Shown: piece by piece, positions 1-9,709 of the stretch
Layout: every line of letters begins with the position of its first letter
Position numbering within the stretch: the first letter of the stretch is position 1
Source: Fragilaria crotonensis
Taxonomy: Eukaryota; Bacillariophyta; Fragilariophyceae; Fragilariales; Fragilariaceae
Length of the DNA: 24,641 nt
Direction of reading: 5' to 3'
NCBI GenBank assembly: GCA_022925895.1
Contig: JAKSYS010000797.1
Location: 1 to 24,641, forward strand
The notes under the pieces: generated by a model
The model's input: the letters and a program-made list of their open reading frames with translations, nothing else
Databases searched by the model: none
What the model was told of the DNA's origin: nothing
Made by a program: the position numbers and the translations under genes

Positions 1-16
1 TACAGATCACACGGTT

Positions 17-384
17 GGCGAGCACGACAGTACAATTAGAGATGCATTGTAAGTACTCTATTAGCAGTACAAGCACTGTAATCTACGGTAGACAGTAGCT
101 TTCATGGGATCTTTTGTACTGTGTAGTGTTCGGCACAGGTACCGGTATAGTACTGGAGTACTTTCGAAACATTGTGTATAAAATGATGGAAGGACGTGTG
201 GATGTGTTCATACTGTACATGTATGGCGAGCACGACAGTACAATTAGAGATGCATTGTAAGTAGTTCTATTACCAGTACATAAAAGTACTATGTTGGGTT
301 TTTTTTGTAATCTAGAGTTGTACCATAGTAGATTTCATGGGATCTTTTACCGGTATAGTACATTCGAAACATAGCACATACACG
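17..384. repeat. 208-bp tandem duplication, second copy interrupted
   Basis: Copy 1 runs from 17 to 224 and copy 2 starts at 225. Both begin with GGCGAGCACGACAGTACAAT and share the following stretch to about position 55. They also share a CATGGGATCTTTT block, an ACCGGTATAGTAC block and TTCGAAACAT. Copy 2 has internal deletions relative to copy 1. Its last part (TGTATAAAATGATGGAAGG) is found only after the inserted element, at about 2191, so the duplication is older than the insertion. Confidence 0.85.
377..384. repeat. Left target-site duplication of hAT-like element
   Basis: CATACACG here matches CATATACG at 2178-2185 at seven of eight positions. The two copies directly flank the terminal inverted repeats. 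An 8-bp duplication is the size expected for the hAT superfamily. Confidence 0.7.
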
Positions 385-405
385 CAGGGGCGTCCTATTT
401 AAGGC
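385..405 (+). repeat. Left terminal inverted repeat
   Basis: It begins CAGGGGCGTCCTATTTAAGG. The reverse complement of 2157-2177 matches it at 20 of 21 positions, the difference being T for C at the seventh base. Confidence 0.8.
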
Positions 406-1666
406 GGGCGCCTTAATTTTGGGGCTAAAGGCCAATGCTGCTTGTTTTGTTTCTCATTTTGTGAAAAACACGCCTTATGTCGAACAGTCTGCACCACGAT
501 ATGTTCACTATACAAACTCGTATAAAATAAATGATTCCAACTAGTACAATCTACAATCATGTAGAACAATACCGAAACTGTGCACCAGCCACCTCGTATT
601 CATAGATTCAATCGCTATCATTCAACTTGCACCATGCACCATGCTGCATCCAACATTTGGCTTCATCATCAACTCTCAATGATAAGAAGAATGGCTAAAT
701 GTTTCCACCATGATTGTCCTATAGTATTGTACTATCATAGAAGGATGGTGCAAGAAGCCGCCCAGTATTACGCTTTGGTTTTGAACGTTTCATTGTTGTT
801 GGAGCCGTAGTCTGAGGAGCCTTCTCGTCCTTTGAATCTCTACCTTCCACCTTTGTCAAGGGAAACATGAACTTTGAGCAATGACAATGAACCATAACTT
901 TGATGCTTGGAAGCAGCATCGTGATGGAGTCTGCTCGATTCGCAGTTGCGACAACCATGCCAGTCATTTGTCAGTAGTACTAGCTATGAATGGCTTTGGA
1001 TCAGGCACATTATCCGCCATCATTCAAGCATCATGTTCCTGAATTGCAAAAGTTGCTCTTGATCCACATTAGTTTGCTCATTCTTCCTCCGTACGACAGC
1101 TTGAGAAATGTCAAGAAAGTTACAAGCAGGATTGGTCGCACAAAGAGCATGTTGGTGGTGAGTTGTGAGGGGTGATGAGTCCGTCGCGGAATCACATTCG
1201 CACTGAAAAATGAGCTGAGCAACAGGTTTGCTCCTTGTTATTTTTGCACTCTTAACAACTTCTCTATGGTTGATGTGCGACAGAGAGTCATTGTATAGAA
1301 GGACATGACGCCAACTGTCCATTACCATTGTTGTTTCAGGCAAGTCAGGAGCGTTTGGTCATCAGTGCACTACGATTCTACCATATATGGCGAAAGCAAA
1401 TTCACATTCGAGTGGACGATCCGGCACATACTACCAGCACTGTCGTAGACTACGAAGTAGATGTTCTTGTGCACATTTTGTGCGAACCCCGGAGCCGAAC
1501 AAACCGTGTTACACGGATTGTGAAAAAAGGTCATGCCACCCGGCTTCACAAAACGTGCATCATGTTTTATTTTGTGATTTTCCATCCTAAGGAATGGAAA
1601 GTACAAAATATGCAGTGAATTTCTGTTTTGCGAACACCATTTGTTTGAGATAAGCATCGGCCTAAT

Positions 1667-1710
1667 CGCCTTTTTGAAGCCTTGAAATAGCGCCTTAAAT
1701 AAGGTCCTGT
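1667..1710 (+). repeat. Vestigial second copy of the element's right end
   Basis: CGCCTTTTTGAAG at 1667-1679, followed by CGCCTTAAATAAGGTCCTG, resembles the right subterminal region (CGCCTTTTTGAAG at 2085-2097 and GCCTTAAATAGGACACCCCT at 2157-2176). This suggests an older nested copy or an internal duplication of the terminus. The outer CACCCCTG is not preserved here. Confidence 0.5.
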
Positions 1711-2038
1711 ACGCTAGAAACATACCGTCGTGTAGAATTGTACGTGCAAGTTTGTACGGAGCATTCTCGTAGCATAGTGCGACAGTACTCCAGTAGATAA
1801 TAAACAACACATACAGTAGACATAGATACAGTACCCTATTGAACAGTACTCCAGTGTATCCATTGCCAGTAGCCAGATGCTTTACTTGGACTTGGAACTC
1901 AACTGTTGCAGTGACAGAAGCTGAAACAATTGAAGTTACTTCCATGATTGTTCATGGTGTGGTGTGAGGTCTGTTGGCAGTGTCATTTTCTTTATGGACT
2001 GAAGTGGGGATGAGCGTTGCAGCAGCTCTGTACAGTCG

Positions 2039-2083
2039 TAAACCTAAACTCTAAATCCCCAAAACCCTAACCCCTAACCCCCA
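2039..2083 (+). repeat. Degenerate telomere-like CCCTAA repeats
   Basis: The stretch reads as variants of CCCTAA (AACCTAAA, CTCTAAAT, ACCCTAACCCCTAACC). CCCTAA/TTAGGG is the telomere repeat of many eukaryotes, including diatoms. Here it is short, imperfect and internal, just inside the right end of the hAT-like element. Confidence 0.55.
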
Positions 2084-2156
2084 CCGCCTTTTTGAAGGCC
2101 CATAAAAGCGCCTATATTAACTAATGAAGGCGCGCCGCCGGCGCGCCGGCCCGGTT

Positions 2157-2177
2157 GCCTTAAATAGGACACCCCTG
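2157..2177 (-). repeat. Right terminal inverted repeat
   Basis: It ends TAGGACACCCCTG. The same 13 bases occur alone at 11508-11520, so a related element once lay elsewhere in this window. Confidence 0.8.
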
Positions 2178-2185
2178 CATATACG
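2178..2185. repeat. Right target-site duplication of hAT-like element
   Basis: CATATACG pairs with CATACACG at 377-384. The second copy of the 208-bp tandem duplication resumes immediately after it. Confidence 0.7.
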
Positions 2186-2215
2186 ACGTATTGTATAAAA
2201 TGATGGAAGGACGTG

Positions 2216-2893
2216 TGTATGAATATGATGTCAAATCCTTTTTTTTGAAGACAGCACCTCCAACACGTACAGTACAACGTCCTATAAAATGTAAAGGCGC
2301 ATTGTTAAGTACCGCAGTCATTGAGATATTCATTGTCAAAGCCAATGTAGTTAATGGCAATATTCTCTGCCGAGTTCATCACAAGGTGGGTTTTTGTGAG
2401 TTGATATACATGTAGTCATTAATGACGGTTTATGTTTACTAAAGTGGTTACTTTTAGACTTAAAAATAGTCAATAGTTATATATAGTTGGTTTTTTTCTA
2501 CATGTTATAATGATATAATACTTAAATATTTTTATTATCAAATTTTAACAGTGAATTCTTGAATTATAATCAATCTATATGGTTTGATATCAACAAAAAA
2601 AGATAAACTATAAATATATTTCTGATTGAATCAACAAAGTGATGGGTATAGCGAATTGATTTTCACTGCAGCAACCATTTTTTCAAAAATTTGACTTGGT
2701 GTTTTCTAAATTCACTGATATTGAGGCATACTCGCCAGTTAGGTTTCCGAGGCACAGTGAATGGCGTTGTCTAAAACTTTTACCGTATTTCTGGCATTTA
2801 ATGGCTGTTGTTCAACAGGTCCAGTGATCTTTTGAGTTCATTGTTGAATCTTCGACAATTCTGTGCATTGCTTCTCTCTTTACAAGGATTCAC
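2216..2893. other. Gene-free stretch before the transposase
   Basis: No convincing coding sequence is seen. The part from about 2420 to 2640 is strongly A/T-rich. Several CACTG/CACAGTG words lie between 2665 and 2760 (TTTTCACTGCAGC, AAATTCACTGATA, GGCACAGTGAATG) and could belong to a degraded transposon end, but no matching inverted repeat was found past the partner gene. Confidence 0.4.
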
Positions 2894-5800
2894 ATGCCGA
2901 AACGCACATCCTCTACTACGTTGTGTGACGGATGTCACAAACCCTTCAAGCGAATCCAGGTACACTTGAATCACAATCTTGTTTGCAACAGCATTTATGC
3001 TTCTCGGAAGAGCACAATTGATCTGTCTGCTGGTATTGGTGGTACTTTGATTAACAGGAGTGCTGCCAAGGCCGCGCAAAACCACGCTTCGTTGTCCTCA
3101 CATATCCTCACAGGACAAGTAAGTACTGGACACCAGGAGGGTCACAGTCGTCAACGATTTTCTGCACCATTCGAATTCAGTTCTGTTCAGGATGCTGGTC
3201 GTGCTGCTTCTGTTGAAGCACTAGATGGTGACGATGACCCCGATGAGCATGAATTGGACGACGACGATGACGTCAATCCTTTTGGTGAGGAAGAGTCGTT
3301 GACGACGCCACCTGATTTGGTTGAGAACGGAACGACAGACCCTGACGAAGGAGTCCTTGAATTGTACGAGGAACTCCTCCGCCTTCAGTCAAATCCATTA
3401 TCCTCGCTGGCCAAATTCTCTTGTGAAGAGAAGGTTCATATTGAGTTGCTTCAACTCCTAAAAGACTTGAAGGCGCCACTTTCTGCGTTTAAGTACATAC
3501 TGAACTGGGCCGCGAAAGCAAATGAAAATGGCCACCAATTTCAGACCAGTTGCCAGCCATCACGTGAGACGGTTACAAAGATGTTGTTCAGTCGTTATAA
3601 CATGCATGGTTTGGTTCCCAAGGAGAAGAAGTTGTATCTGCCCTATTCAAAGCGTATTGTTACGATGGTATATTTCGATGCACGCCAAGTGTTTGCGTCA
3701 TTGCTGTCATGCCGTTCCCTCAATAAGGACGAGTGTTTTATGTTTCATGAACAGGGGGATCCATTTGCTGTGCCTGATGCGAGGACATCAGTAATTGGTG
3801 ACATCAACAGTGGTCGGTGTTATCGAGAAACCTATAAGAAATTGGTGAAGAATCCGCAGTCTGACATGATACTTCCTTGTGTGCTTGCAATGGACAAGAC
3901 GCACATTGACCTTCCGGGTAGACTCCAGATGGAGCCAATCACAATTTCTCACGGGTTATTGAAGCATGAGTTTCGCCGTTTACCCATTGCAATGCGAATT
4001 TTGGGTTACATCTATCACGGGAGTGCCTCACGTAAGGCTCAGAAGGTTGACCTCAACGTTGATTACAATGAGGCACCCAATGACCTTCCTCCTGGTGTTG
4101 CGACTGTGAGCAATGTTCTAAAACCTAAAAAAGGCGTCACCTGGCCTACATACATGTTGAATGAGTATCACATGCAGATTGCATTTATTCTTTCGGCATC
4201 AGGTTTTTTAAGTTTGCAGGACAAAGGCTTCAAGTGGAAGCTTCAATACAAGAAGACTGTCCACGACGTCGTATTTCACCCCTTTGTCCCTTTCATAATT
4301 GGTGACACGGAGGGTCACGATCGTCTTTGCGGGCACTACACCGCACGATTTGCAAAAATCAAACAACTATGCCGTGCATGCGAATGTCCCACAGAGATGA
4401 CTGGTTACTCGAAATCTGTGTACCGCCACAGGAAGCCAAGTCATGTTGGAGGTTTGGTGAGAGAGGGTGATGTTGAATCCTTACGCGCACTATCACAAAA
4501 TTATGTTGTTAACGGCTTTAACAAAGTTCGGTTTGGCCAGCACAATGCGAGAGGAATTTTTGGAGCTTGTCCTGGTGAAATCCTCCACTTGATCACACTT
4601 GGGTGGTTCAAGTACTGCCTTGAATCCTTTGCACACCAAGCTGGCGCAAAGAAAGGGAAGAAATCGGCTGCGCTTGAACATTATGACGCTCTTTGCGCAG
4701 ACATTGGAAGTGCCATGGTACGGAAAAGTGACCGCGACCTACCACGTACAAATTTTCCGAAGGGTTTTCCACGGGATCTAATCTGATGGGTCATGAGATA
4801 CCAGGATGTCTCCTAGTCAAACTCTTCGCATTGCACACTAGTAGTTTCCGACAAATCTTTCCCCTCCTAAAGAGTCAAAGAACAAGGCTGCGAATGGAAA
4901 GGGATGGAAGAAGAACGAGAACGGAAAGCCTGCAGAAAGAAAGGGACAACAGAAACGGCCGTCGGCAACTGTGGAAGCAGGGAATGATGCTGCGATGCAC
5001 GATGCGAAGCAGGAGGAAGTGAAGTATGTACCACCCCCACTGCCTAAACTAGGGTGTCCCAAGCACACCGCAGATTGGATTCACATCATTTCTTGTCTGC
5101 TGCAATGGCATCAATGGATGAAGCAACCGACAATAAGGCGTAGTCATGTGATAAGGTTGGCCACTGGTGTTCGATGGCTAATCCGCAATGTTGCCAATAT
5201 TTGCCCACGGATGTCGGGAATGAGGAACAATACAATCAAGATGCACCTTGCGCTTCACATCAGTGAGGATATACTTGATCATGGTGTCCCCGACGTGGTA
5301 AACTCATCATATGCAGAATCTGCACATTCCACTTGCAAAGAATACATCTCGCAATACTCAGAAGCGTGTTGCATCCTTTACAAGACAAGCAGCACACCGG
5401 TACCATGAGGATTTGGCAATCTTGGTTGCCAATAATGATGTGGACGAGTTTGAGGCCAAGAAGCCTCCAATCCCTTTAACTTCCTCTGGTGCTGCTGGTC
5501 GTCGGTTTGTTCTATCGCAGAAACCCTCCTCAGCTGGTGATGACATCATGTTTGCGTGGAACTCTCCCGCGCGACAGATGATTCGCCTAAAAACAGGCTT
5601 CCATCTCGTATCTCCAAATTTATTATGAAATATTGTTGCCCAGATGTCCCCAGGGGTTTGGCAAAGTCTGTGCAATGCTTCACGGAGTTTATCTCTGAGG
5701 AAGGAGATCGGTACAGAGGCCATCCAAACTATCATGGGAAACGTTGGTGCGATCATGCAATGATTAATTGGAATCTTGATTTCCCCTTGCCAGGACTCAT

Positions 5801-6271
5801 TCACACCTTTGTGGACCTTCGTCATCTCCCAGATAATACTCGTATTCGCACGAAACTACAAAAGAATCTCAAACCTGGAATGTATGCGGTTTTGGAATCC
5901 TACGATGCAGAAGATGCAGATCCGGCTGTTCGAATAATATGATCGGCCTGTACACACTTCATAGGGAACCAGAAGAGGGTCGTGGCAATATGCTGGTATC
6001 TATTTACCTCATCGAGGTTGGGAGCATCTTTGCTCCCACAGTTGGGATTCCGGACTTCGGGAACAGAGACTCAGACAAGTATTTGTTCCTATTCCGAAGA
6101 AGAGAGGAATGGCCATCAGCATGGGATCATTTTGTACAGTACTGTTGCAAGAATAACGAGGAGGAAAGCTTAGAGTCTGAATACGAGGAGGAGGATGACA
6201 AAGACAACGAAGAAGTCAACGAGGACGACGAGCAGGATGATGACGACGACGATGAGCAGGAGGATGACAAT

Positions 6272-6315
<44 letters not shown>

Positions 6316-6469
6316 CAATGACAATGACAATGACAAAGAGGATGACAATGATGACAAGGACGACAAGGATGATGATGATGAGGACAATGACGACGATGAC
6401 AACAACTCGGATGATAACGATGATGACAACGAGAACGAGGATGATAACGACGATGACGACAACGAGTGA
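2894..6469 (+). pseudogene. Plavaka-like (KDZ/CACTA-related) transposase, frameshifted
   Basis: This would cut and paste its own DNA element using a DDE nuclease. The first 630 codons are open. A Cys/His finger lies at residues 11-31 (C11, C14, H24, H27). A strongly acidic linker follows. The first catalytic Asp is probably D334 in the MDKTHID segment, and the second D471 in GDTEGHD, followed by a CRAC-type cysteine knuckle (C493, C496, C498). After a frameshift at 4763-4770 the block containing GHEIPG supplies a candidate Glu (codon 4795). Further frame changes fall near 4865, 5325, 5580 and 5938. The protein then ends in a long Asp/Glu tail, stopping at 6467. Frames join edge to edge with no splice sites needed, so this is a decayed gene and not an intron-rich one. 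The Plavaka-type family is recognised from motif order, not from a search. Residue assignments are inference. Confidence 0.6.
6174..6466 (+). repeat. GAY trinucleotide tract coding a poly-acidic tail
   Basis: An imperfect run of GAC/GAT/GAG codons, purest at about 6238-6315, encodes roughly 95 residues of Asp, Glu and Asn at the C-terminus of the transposase-like gene. The opposite strand reads as a serine-rich frame, which is a shadow. Confidence 0.8.
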
Positions 6470-6624
6470 ATACTCAACAAGTACAATGGTAGGTTACATA
6501 CGGCAAGCTAAATTCTAAACTTTAGTACTCCTTTCTTCTCCTTTTCTTTTCTTCCATTGTTGTGAAGGTGCACCAACGCCTACTAATTCCATCCCCAGAT
6601 TGAGCTCATCATCAAAAGGTGTGG

Positions 6625-8620
6625 TCACTCCTCCAATCGTATATCATCCTTGCACGTCGTGGACGATGATACGATGGCAGCACATGCATTGACCCTGCCC
6701 GCCCGAACAACCTTCTCTTTGCATGCCGTGAACGTTCCGTAAAGGTGATTGTCAAACCTTGACCGCCACCCGAAAAAACTTCGGCGTTGTCCTCGCCGTC
6801 GGGTTTGGAAACCGAAGTGCAGTGCCGAAGCACTCGCCCATCCCAGCTGATGGCAACTCCGTGATAGAGGCGCACAGCCAACCCAGAGAAAGGTTTGCCA
6901 TCTGCTCGTGTGCCAAACACATTTGGCATTATGAAGTACCAATTAGAGGCTTTGCCGGGCATCTCTTCCGTCCACACAGCAAAGCCCTGCGAACAATCAT
7001 TGACATCAAAGTGTGAAGAGTTGCCGAGGTTGACACTCATGTCAATAGTGCGCCCAACCCAATCCCCATCCTTTCCGTCCATAGGAGACATCATCGGAAC
7101 ACCAGAGTCGCTTTCCAAAGTCTTGATCAAGTGCATCAAGTCAGGGTAACACAGACGGCCAAGGCAACAAAGAGCAGCAACCATGTCTCGCAGGACAAGT
7201 TCGTCAACCTTTTCGTTTGCAGCGTAAGGAATCATGGTAGCCCCATCTCCCTCCACACGCATGCCAATGGCGTACATGTTACCAACATCACCCCCCGTAT
7301 TCCTGACCCCACTAGTTGTTCGCATGCCCCGGCGAATTGCAGTGTTACACCGCGTGATCTTCAAAAGCAAAGACGCACGGCGGGCTATTCTCAATTTCAA
7401 GTCGTCCATCGGCACAGGATCTGTTTTCAGCATGAGGGTATGCCTCACCCTCACCACAGTTTGCCGATCCACCGAGGTCCCACACGGTGCATCATCAATC
7501 ACGACGTCTACCATCGGATCAACCACGGGATCCAACACCAAGCATGAAGATGGAAGGTCAAAGTAACGTGTACCCGAAGCGTAGTGCCGACCGCCGAGTC
7601 GGGCAGACTTAGATCCCGCAAGAATAGAGTTGAATTCCAGTGCCAGTACCTCCCGTGGCCATGCCAAGGAGAAATTCTGTCCTGAGATAACATCTGGGGG
7701 CAACATGGGGCCGTCTTGATCAGCGCACTGATTGGCACGAATGATCACACGTTTGTCGCAAAGAATATTGTACGTCATGCGCCACACCGAAACTGGAAGG
7801 CCATCAGAACCGCCACCACAATGAAGTCGCTTAACATAACCGCCATCACCAATGGTGTACATAGGAACACGACGTTGTTGAGAGTCCAAAACTTCACTGC
7901 GATGTAGGCGAAGCCAACTCATGTCGTGAGGAACAAGCGTCTTTTCAACACCTGCGTCAGCACGTCGTCGATCACATGAGCAGTAGAAGACACCAGCATT
8001 GGGGATGAAAGCTATCAACGCACGGAACTGATAGTCCACAGAGTCATCAAGATCATCCGGTTTGAAGCATCTCATCACCCGAACATCATTGCCATTGTTA
8101 ATCTCGCTTGTAGTGGGAACAATTGCACGATTCAGCACAACATCCATGAAAAACACTTCACAGACAGATTCCCCAGGGGAGATGCTTCACATGCGACTCG
8201 TGGAACATATCTGATAGCTTATTGATGCGATAGAAGTCGCAGATGCGATATCCCACAGAATCCAAGGCCGCTCGAAAGAATGAGACAGGAGTGCCGCAGA
8301 TATCGTCATCAACGCCGCCAATTGGAGGAAGAGGAGGATTCAGCACGGCATCTCTGAAGGCTGTCGCAACCCGCTCGCGATAATCCTCCTGATCAAAAAA
8401 ACAGTACCTGCATCAACAGTGAAAGTACACGCTCCTTTGACGGAAGGAATCCTTCAGCAGTCCGATCTAAAGGCAGAGAACTGCCAGCAATGTCATGGCC
8501 TGCAGCACCAACCCCAACCGCACGCGGATTGCGTCCCATGGCTGAAACAGAGCTCTGCGCCGGAAGCGTACGCCGCGCGCTAGCTATCCTGGCGCGATCT
8601 CGTGAAGGATCTGCAAACAT
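6625..8620 (-). pseudogene. 2OG-Fe(II) dioxygenase-like transposon-associated protein, frameshifted
   Basis: A minus-strand gene of about 665 codons faces the transposase-like gene, the 3' ends lying 155 bp apart. It starts at ATG 8620. The frame breaks in a T7 run (minus strand, about 8395-8401), again near 8183-8190, and again near 6750-6770, where the better C-terminus is the frame containing NHLYGTFTACKEK and ending at 6625. The middle segment (8156-6612, 514 codons open) contains HFD at codons 382-384 and, 61 residues later, H445 in GRVLRHCTSV. An HxD...H triad at this spacing is the metal-binding pattern of 2-oxoglutarate/Fe(II) dioxygenases such as the TET/JBP group. The basic residue that would hold 2-oxoglutarate is not certain. 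Alternative: an unrelated transposon accessory protein. The coding nature is well supported, the enzyme class much less so. Confidence 0.45.
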
Positions 8621-8633
8621 GATGATACCGACG

Positions 8634-8865
8634 ATAAGGCGGCAACGCGATCACTAACGACAAGTTGTTCACCCCTGTCTGGGGAAACAACCAATCCTGA
8701 GTTCGCACGCGCCAGAAAAACAAGCAATTCCCCTCTTCACGTTGAGTGATAAGGCAGCACGTCGTCACAAAGGACAGATTTGCAAATCCCTGTCTGGGGA
8801 GAAGGCAATTGTACCAGAGTTCCAACACGCCAGAAAAGCAAGCAGTTCCCCTCTTCAGACGACAA
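8634..8865 (-). repeat. Two divergent 115-bp tandem repeats
   Basis: Two adjacent units with a 115-bp period lie directly upstream of the minus-strand dioxygenase-like gene. Shared words include ATAAGGC(G/A)GCA, CCCTGTCTGGGGA (8673 and 8788), CGCCAGAAAA(A/G)CAAGCA and TTCCCCTCTTCA. They could be a promoter array or subterminal transposon repeats. The apparent reading frame across them is not convincing as a gene. Confidence 0.75.
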
Positions 8866-9709
8866 CAAGCATGAATGTGGTATACCTCACGTATGTGCTG
8901 GGCACAAAGAGTGCAACAGCAGTGTGGATGTCCATAAATTGTTGTGAAAGCAACTCGTGCAAAATAGTGCATTTCACGTCGATTCCAGTATAACCAATAC
9001 TACGTGCAAGGCACGCGTTATGTGGGACTTCAGGCCAAAATTTCCTTCCCTCAAAACTGTCTAAGTACAAAAACAAATAAACATGTGTTAGTCATTTATT
9101 TTTCATCTTCTTCATTTTGCCATGGCAACAAGACCCTAACTAACGTAGCCATAGATGTGCTAAATCCTTATGTATTCAGGCACACATTCTTGTCACATAC
9201 AGAAATTCCAAGTCGAATGCATCACCAGCCAGCCAGTACTTAAGATGATAACGGTAATTTACCTTAGTACTGAGAACTGACGCATCGCAGCACCTAAAAA
9301 AACTCGCAGCACTTAGTAACAAATCATATATACCAAGCACATGCGCATCTTCATCGTACCGAGTGAGTGTACATGATACGCAAACATCGGAGTATTCCAC
9401 GAAGTAATCGTGGCGGTTACAAAAACGATTAGCGGCAAAATATTGCCATATAAACGTATACACATCATGATATATTGCAGGAATATAACTAGTAAGCCTT
9501 CAATCCCCGACACAGCAATATTTATTTACAACGGTAGCTTGCCACAAACAATTGTACAGTGCCTTTAGTAATAATTTCTGTCGACACACCCATTCAAATT
9601 GACTCTGTGTCAAGCATACAAACAACATGTGTGCCCAACTCTTCAAATTTAAATGGGAGTTGTGAACAAAAGTGCTTCGCGCTCAAAACTTTTCTTGTGT
9701 GCATAAGCG
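8866..9709. other. Gene-free stretch
   Basis: Both strands hold only short, compositionally random frames. No terminal inverted repeat matching the region in front of the transposase was found here, so the right-hand boundary of the 2894-8620 element stays open. Confidence 0.4.

Larger units (their letters stand above)
385..2177. mobile_element. hAT-like non-autonomous DNA transposon
   Basis: A 1,793-bp element is bounded by 21-bp terminal inverted repeats (385-405 and 2157-2177, one mismatch) starting CAGGGG(C/T)GTCC, with an 8-bp near-identical target duplication outside. CAGGG-type ends and 8-bp duplications are typical of hAT elements. No recognisable hAT transposase, BED finger or dimerisation domain is visible, so it is probably non-autonomous or a decayed copy. 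The longest minus-strand reading frame inside (1370-1945, 191 codons) has no motif I recognise and ends without joining another convincing segment. A GC-rich near-palindrome lies at 2129-2150 beside the right end. The superfamily call rests on ends and duplication size only. Confidence 0.7.

Noticed and set aside
1020-1945. Minus-strand reading frames inside the hAT-like element (191 and 107 codons) as a transposase
   Set aside because: No hAT motif or conserved order could be seen, and the two frames do not join into a sensible protein. The longer one also crosses the vestigial terminus at 1667-1710.
6127-6486. Serine-rich 119-codon frame on the minus strand
   Set aside because: It is the complement of the acidic GAY tract of the transposase tail.
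8382-8400. A 19-base GT...AG intron in the minus-strand gene
   Set aside because: Too short for a spliceosomal intron. Removing one T from the T7 run restores the frame, so a homopolymer frameshift is simpler.
8580-8972. 130-codon minus-strand frame upstream of the dioxygenase-like gene
   Set aside because: It consists mainly of the 115-bp tandem repeat read in one frame; the two halves resemble each other only because of the repeat.
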